Position numbers and translations under genes: made by a program. 7,898 bases of DNA from JAWXUK01 sp044432725 (GTDB lineage: Bacteria; Bacillota; Clostridia; Oscillospirales; Oscillospiraceae): positions 1 to 7,898 of the forward strand of contig JAWXUL010000064.1 of the NCBI GenBank assembly GCA_044432725.1, written 5' to 3'. The notes under the pieces were generated by a model. That model ran no database searches. It was not told the DNA's origin and worked only from the letters and a program-made list of their open reading frames with translations. The number at the start of each line of letters is the position of its first letter. Within the stretch, counting starts at the first letter, position 1. Positions 5,716 through 7,898 of the stretch are shown piece after piece.

Positions 5716-5959
5716 GTATGGGAAAGAGTGTCCCCACGTTAGCCCGCTCCGATGTTTCAAAAAATGTAGCTGTAAATTCTGTAGGCTGGATTTCTAAAAT
5801 ATCAGCAATGGAGAAAGCCTCTTCAATGGTGAATGCCTTATGCCCCTTCATTTTGGAGTGTAGACATGATTCGGTAATATTTAGTTTCTCTGCTAAAGAG
5901 GTGCTAAGGACATTGCGTTTATCAAGCCCTTTCTGAAGTGCTTCTGGTGAGAATTTCAT
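5711..5959 (-). CDS. XRE/Cro-type helix-turn-helix protein, 82 aa
   Basis: This small protein probably acts as a DNA-binding regulator. Residues about 4-65 match a lambda-repressor-like HTH: a first helix (EALQKGLDKRN), then STSLAEKLNITESCLHSKMK as the helix-turn-helix, then TIEEAFSIADILEIQPTEF as the packing helices. The ending TATFF resembles short phage-type Cro-like proteins. The tail (66-82) is probably flexible. The start ATG 5959 follows GAGGTGG and overlaps the upstream stop by 4 nt, so the two genes are coupled; an upstream in-frame start at 5992 lies inside the previous gene. It may pair functionally with the upstream 90-aa protein. A toxin-antitoxin reading is possible but nothing in the sequence demonstrates it. 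Confidence 0.8.
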   Translation of the reverse strand: MKFSPEALQKGLDKRNVLSTSLAEKLNITESCLHSKMKGHKAFTIEEAFSIADILEIQPTEFTATFFETSERANVGTLFPIH

Positions 5960-6228
5960 ACTGCCACCTCTTTCACGTCTCCACGGTAACAAGATCGGAT
6001 CACATCTTCAAGCTCGTTTTCTTTGTGCTGAATGGATTCAGCTAACATTTCTGCAAGGCTTATTGCCTCGAAAATTTCGGTAGGGTCTTTGTTGTCAGAA
6101 GCACTTCTTATGCTTCGAGCTAAAAGGTCTGCGACTGCACGTAAACGCTCCATTTCACAGGAATAAGTTTCTAAGGTTTGTAATAATCCTCCTGGGATTG
6201 TCCATGTTTGGGCTGTTTGTTTTTCCAT
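5956..6228 (-). CDS. Hypothetical helical protein under predicted antisense control, 90 aa
   Basis: I do not recognise this protein. After a short Thr/Trp/Pro-rich start it is almost wholly predicted helix, with leucine-rich, charge-patterned segments at about 15-45 and 52-80 that look like a two-helix or dimeric bundle; no HTH, membrane segment or catalytic motif is visible. ATG 6228 follows AAAGGTGG with good spacing. Its leader (6229-6355) is unusual: it is covered by a predicted antisense RNA from the opposite strand and can form alternative hairpins. It overlaps the XRE gene by 4 nt. Antisense control of this form is known for plasmid initiator genes, so a role in copy control is a fair guess, but the protein itself gives no support for that. 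Confidence 0.75.
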   Translation of the reverse strand: MEKQTAQTWTIPGGLLQTLETYSCEMERLRAVADLLARSIRSASDNKDPTEIFEAISLAEMLAESIQHKENELEDVIRSCYRGDVKEVAV

Positions 6229-6261
6229 AACGTTTCCACCTTTAATAATTAAAATAAAGGC

Positions 6262-6290
6262 TTTCCAAACGTCCCCTTTTCTGTTATACT
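6262..6290 (+). promoter_or_regulatory. Promoter of the predicted antisense RNA
   Basis: On the plus strand TTTCCA (6262-6267, four of six matches to the -35 consensus) and TATACT (6285-6290) are 17 bp apart. Transcription would begin near 6297. The -10 box sits in the loop of an inverted repeat, CGTCCCCTTT (6270-6279) against AAAGGGGACG (6300-6309), which could also be an operator. This is the only supported plus-strand transcription signal in the window. Confidence 0.6.
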
Positions 6291-6296
6291 ATATTC

Positions 6297-6367
6297 AGCA
6301 AAGGGGACGCCTTTGTTGCTAGAGTGCTGTGTTACTTGTTCAGGGTAGCAGCACTCTACTCTTTTTC
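6297..6367 (+). ncRNA. Predicted countertranscribed (antisense) RNA with two hairpins, about 70 nt
   Basis: A plus-strand RNA starting near 6297 would fold a first hairpin (CAGCAAAGG 6296-6304 against 6310-6318, five-base loop, one G-U pair). A second hairpin has a 10-bp stem (TAGAGTGCTG 6320-6329 against CAGCACTCTA 6349-6358), followed by CTCTTTTTCT. The second hairpin plus T-run is a plausible Rho-independent terminator in the plus direction only. The RNA is antisense to the end of the CopG-like gene and to the leader of the 90-aa gene. The loop contains CUUG, which fits the YUNR U-turn seen in many antisense RNAs. The layout copG-like gene, antisense RNA, target gene recalls pMV158-type copy control. 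Expression is not shown by sequence. Confidence 0.6.
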
Positions 6368-6526
6368 TAGGAGCAAATGAATTCCATTTCTCACAGCTTC
6401 TGACCTTGAAATATTATGACTTTCACAATATGCCTTTAGTTTTTCATTGGTCTTTTCGTCTATTTTGGTTTTCGCTTCTGTGTTCTTGGGTTCTTCTGCT
6501 TTCGGTCTGCCTGTTCTGGGTGACAT
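6356..6526 (-). CDS. CopG-like ribbon-helix-helix protein, 56 aa
   Basis: This very small protein, starting MSPRTGRPKAEEPKNTE, is a ribbon-helix-helix DNA-binding protein of the CopG/Arc type. The strand AKTKID is followed by helix EKTNEKLKAYCESH and by helix SRSEAVRNGIHLLLEKE, the typical pattern of small Gram-positive regulators. ATG 6526 lies 6 nt after AGGAGGTG, and a near-consensus promoter lies just upstream, so the gene call is firm despite its size. It is followed by a 127-nt leader with the predicted antisense RNA and then the 90-aa gene. By analogy to CopG of pMV158 it may repress its own promoter and thereby limit expression of the downstream genes; that is inference. Confidence 0.9.
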   Translation of the reverse strand: MSPRTGRPKAEEPKNTEAKTKIDEKTNEKLKAYCESHNISRSEAVRNGIHLLLEKE

Positions 6527-6555
6527 GATTTTCACCTCCTTTCTATCACTCTTTT

Positions 6556-6584
6556 ATTATACTTTTTTAGCCCCTAAAAGTCAA
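6556..6584 (-). promoter_or_regulatory. Sigma-A promoter of the CopG-like gene
   Basis: On the minus strand TTGACT (6579-6584) and perfect TATAAT (6556-6561) are separated by 17 bp. Transcription would start near 6549, about 22 nt before ATG 6526, so the leader holds little beyond the ribosome site. Same hexamers and spacing as the initiator operon promoter. Confidence 0.88.
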
Positions 6585-6765
6585 GCATTAAATTCCTATA
6601 AAGAAAAAAATTCAGGTTTTAACAGGTAGGATATTGCTAGGTTAAGTTTCGCATACTTAACTTTTCCCCTTGTTTTTTACATAATTTGAAAAGATTATTT
6701 TATTTTTTGAACATTTTTAGAGATTAAACAGAAAATCCTTTTTACATTGATTCCAAAAATCCATT
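6585..6765. other. AT-rich intergenic stretch with a short inverted repeat
   Basis: Between the CopG-like promoter and the terminator of the coiled-coil gene no gene is supported. The stretch is strongly AT-rich, especially 6662-6765. It holds one 7-bp inverted repeat, GTTAAGT (6641-6647) against ACTTAAC (6655-6661), with loop TTCGCAT, lying about 60 bp upstream of the CopG-like -35 box. This could be an upstream operator. I see nothing else definable. Confidence 0.4.
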
Positions 6766-6805
6766 AAAAAGAAAAAGAAAACAGGAAATTTTCCACCTGT
6801 TTTCT
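6766..6805 (-). terminator. Rho-independent terminator after the RHH/coiled-coil gene
   Basis: A perfect 10-bp stem (AGAAAACAGG at 6776-6785 against CCTGTTTTCT at 6796-6805) with a 10-nt loop is followed in the minus direction by a T-rich run (6766-6776). It begins about 35 nt after the stop of the gene ending at 6841. The T-run is on one side only, so it acts in the minus direction and separates this operon from the CopG-like operon. Confidence 0.87.
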
Positions 6806-6840
6806 CTAAATTGTTTGTATTTTTACAAAGATTTACCTTT

Positions 6841-7431
6841 TTATTTTGGTGTTTTCTTCTCTTTTACTGGCTTATTCACTTGCTCTGTCGCAGGCACTGT
6901 AGCCCCCATGCGTTCCAATGCCTGCGTGAGTGCTTGGGTTAATACCACGTTCTGGGCTTCAACTTTCAGCCGTTCTATCTCTTCCTTGCTCTGCATCAGC
7001 TCTTCGGTCAAAGTCTTCACCTCATTTTGCAAGGCTTCATTTTTCTTATCGGAATTTTCAAGTAGCTCTTGGAGTGTTGTGGCTTTTTCGTTGGCTTGGG
7101 TGATTTCCTCGGAATACTGCCCCCTCAAAGAATCTTCCATAGTTGTCAGCTCTTCCACAAGTCCTATAAAAGAAGAGATTATGCCACCTGTGTACCTCTC
7201 CACTCGCTCTATCTCTGATTTCCTCCCACTGTCTAGGGAGTGAGCCTTATTTGCTTGGAGCTTGTACACCTCAATCAGTTTGGAGAGGGTTTCTTGTGGA
7301 TTCCCTCCAATTTCATTCGAGATTGCCTTGAATGTGGCTGTGGTTTCTTCGCTTAAACGAAAAGAGGTTGCTTTCAAAGGCTGTTTCTTGTCTTCGGTGG
7401 TTGTAAGTTGTTCTATGATTTCGTTATTCAT
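6841..7431 (-). CDS. RHH-like plus coiled-coil protein, possible plasmid maintenance factor, 196 aa
   Basis: Residues about 19-60 (KATSFRLSEETTATFKAISN, then NPQETLSKLIEVYKL) fit a ribbon-helix-helix DNA-binding domain. Residues about 72-175 are a long heptad-patterned coiled coil rich in Glu, Leu and Lys, and the tail is a short Lys/Pro-rich segment. The design, an N-terminal DNA-binding domain with a C-terminal coiled coil, recalls plasmid proteins such as KfrA, though KfrA uses a different DNA-binding fold. The start ATG 7431 follows GGAGGA with good spacing and overlaps the Bro-N stop by 8 nt; the frame continues to 7632 but without a ribosome site. With the 72-bp array close upstream, a partition or repression role is plausible but unproven. 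Confidence 0.78.
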   Translation of the reverse strand: MNNEIIEQLTTTEDKKQPLKATSFRLSEETTATFKAISNEIGGNPQETLSKLIEVYKLQANKAHSLDSGRKSEIERVERYTGGIISSFIGLVEELTTMEDSLRGQYSEEITQANEKATTLQELLENSDKKNEALQNEVKTLTEELMQSKEEIERLKVEAQNVVLTQALTQALERMGATVPATEQVNKPVKEKKTPK

Positions 7432-7768
7432 TGTCAATTCCTCCATTAAGTAGCTGTTCAATACATTCCATAGCCCCATCTTTGAAGAATTTCTGAGAAA
7501 AAGCCCATTTTCTAAACTCTTTCGCTTCTGGTGTCTTGGATGACAAGGCAAGAGAATAAAAGCCTGATTCCCTAATGAGGATGATTTGCCTACCGTCTTT
7601 CTCCAATTTGATGTATTCGTCCTTCTCGACATTCAAGGCGATTGCTTTCCATGGATTCTCGAATCCAAAGGCTTTAGCCGTGCTTTTCGCTTCAAATAAT
7701 GGCTCTCCCTCAATAACAAGGGACACAACATCATCTTTTTCTAAAAATATCTTTACAATATCGTACAT
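7424..7768 (-). CDS. Stand-alone Bro-N domain protein, 114 aa
   Basis: Nearly the whole protein is a Bro-N domain, the N-terminal DNA-binding module of baculovirus BRO proteins and of phage antirepressors. Signatures are GEPLFEAKSTAKAFGFENPW near 21-40, then DEYIKL, and RESGFYSLALSSKTPEAKEF followed by RKWAFSQ near 68-92. The usual C-terminal domain (such as ANT or KilA-C) is absent, leaving only about 20 residues after the domain. ATG 7768 follows AAGGAGTTAGT. The gene lies directly downstream of the 72-bp array and overlaps the RHH/coiled-coil gene by 8 nt, so both are made together. No consensus promoter is evident; transcription may start within the array or continue from the primase operon. 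Confidence 0.88.
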   Translation of the reverse strand: MYDIVKIFLEKDDVVSLVIEGEPLFEAKSTAKAFGFENPWKAIALNVEKDEYIKLEKDGRQIILIRESGFYSLALSSKTPEAKEFRKWAFSQKFFKDGAMECIEQLLNGGIDNE

Positions 7769-7777
7769 ACTAACTCC

Positions 7778-7898
7778 TTCCTTTGTCGTGTATACGTTGT
7801 TTACTCGTATACTTTCGTAAACGTTTACTTTTCTTGCTTAAAAGATTTTTTCCTTTTTCGTCAATTCTTCAAGTTGTTCTACCAAAGAATCAAATTTT
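7778..7898. repeat. Terminal direct repeat of positions 114-234 (circular overlap)
   Basis: These 121 bases match 114-234 without a difference that I can find; the match breaks just upstream (C at 7777 against T at 113). They cover a partial and one further 72-bp array unit and then the 3' end of the 103-aa gene (7838-7898, minus strand, cut by the window edge). The simplest reading is a circular molecule whose contig ends overlap. The end shows one complete-to-unique copy and the start shows three, so the true copy number in the circle cannot be read from this sequence. The partial gene copy here should not be counted as a second gene. Confidence 0.85.

Noticed and set aside
5711..6228. Toxin-antitoxin module formed by the 90-aa and XRE proteins
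   Set aside because: The gene pair size and overlap fit, but neither protein shows a recognisable toxin motif, so I did not call it.
6815..7243. Plus-strand frame of 142 aa, Ser/Phe-rich
   Set aside because: Antisense shadow of the RHH/coiled-coil gene; Ser- and Phe-rich composition reflects the reverse complement of Glu/Lys-rich coding sequence.

Overview
The window looks like an almost complete small plasmid from a low-GC Gram-positive bacterium (Bacillota); no closer host can be named. Evidence for Bacillota: AT-rich DNA, strong AGGAGG-type ribosome sites at most genes, and sigma-A promoters (twice TTGACT-17-TATAAT). Evidence for a circle: the last 121 bases (7778-7898) repeat positions 114-234, so the ends overlap inside a tandem-repeat array. 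Unique length is about 7.66 kb plus an uncertain number of 72-bp units. All ten supported genes lie on the minus strand, so transcription runs from high to low coordinates.

Layout in transcription order. (1) A 72-bp array (7778-7898 joined to 1-197), then a stand-alone Bro-N protein (7424-7768) overlapping a ribbon-helix-helix (RHH) plus coiled-coil protein (6841-7431), closed by a clear terminator (6766-6805). (2) A promoter, a 56-aa CopG-like RHH protein (6356-6526), then on the opposite strand a predicted two-hairpin antisense RNA (about 6297-6367), then two overlapping small genes: a helical protein of unknown function (5956-6228) and an XRE-type HTH protein (5711-5959). (3) A gene-free stretch of about 830 bp (4876-5710) rich in inverted repeats, with a possible oriT-like or single-strand-origin-like part. 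(4) A promoter, an RHH-like protein (4618-4875) and a 501-residue probable replication initiator (3116-4621). Three 22-bp direct repeats overlap the end of the initiator gene, followed by a terminator and AT-rich DNA; this is the best candidate for the replication origin. (5) A regulated-looking promoter and the operon of a T7 gp4-like primase-helicase (819-2816) with two small unknown proteins (482-814, 174-485). The last of these ends inside the 72-bp array, closing the circle.

Read together, this is a cryptic theta-type replicon that seems to carry its own initiator, iterons and priming/unwinding enzyme, with several small DNA-binding regulators and a probable antisense-RNA control. No relaxase, resistance gene, integrase, ParA-type ATPase or recognisable toxin is present. 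The points of most interest are the plasmid-borne primase-helicase beside an initiator with 3'-end iterons, the attenuator-like antisense locus in front of an unknown protein, and the array of GTNNAC boxes next to the Bro-N/RHH pair.
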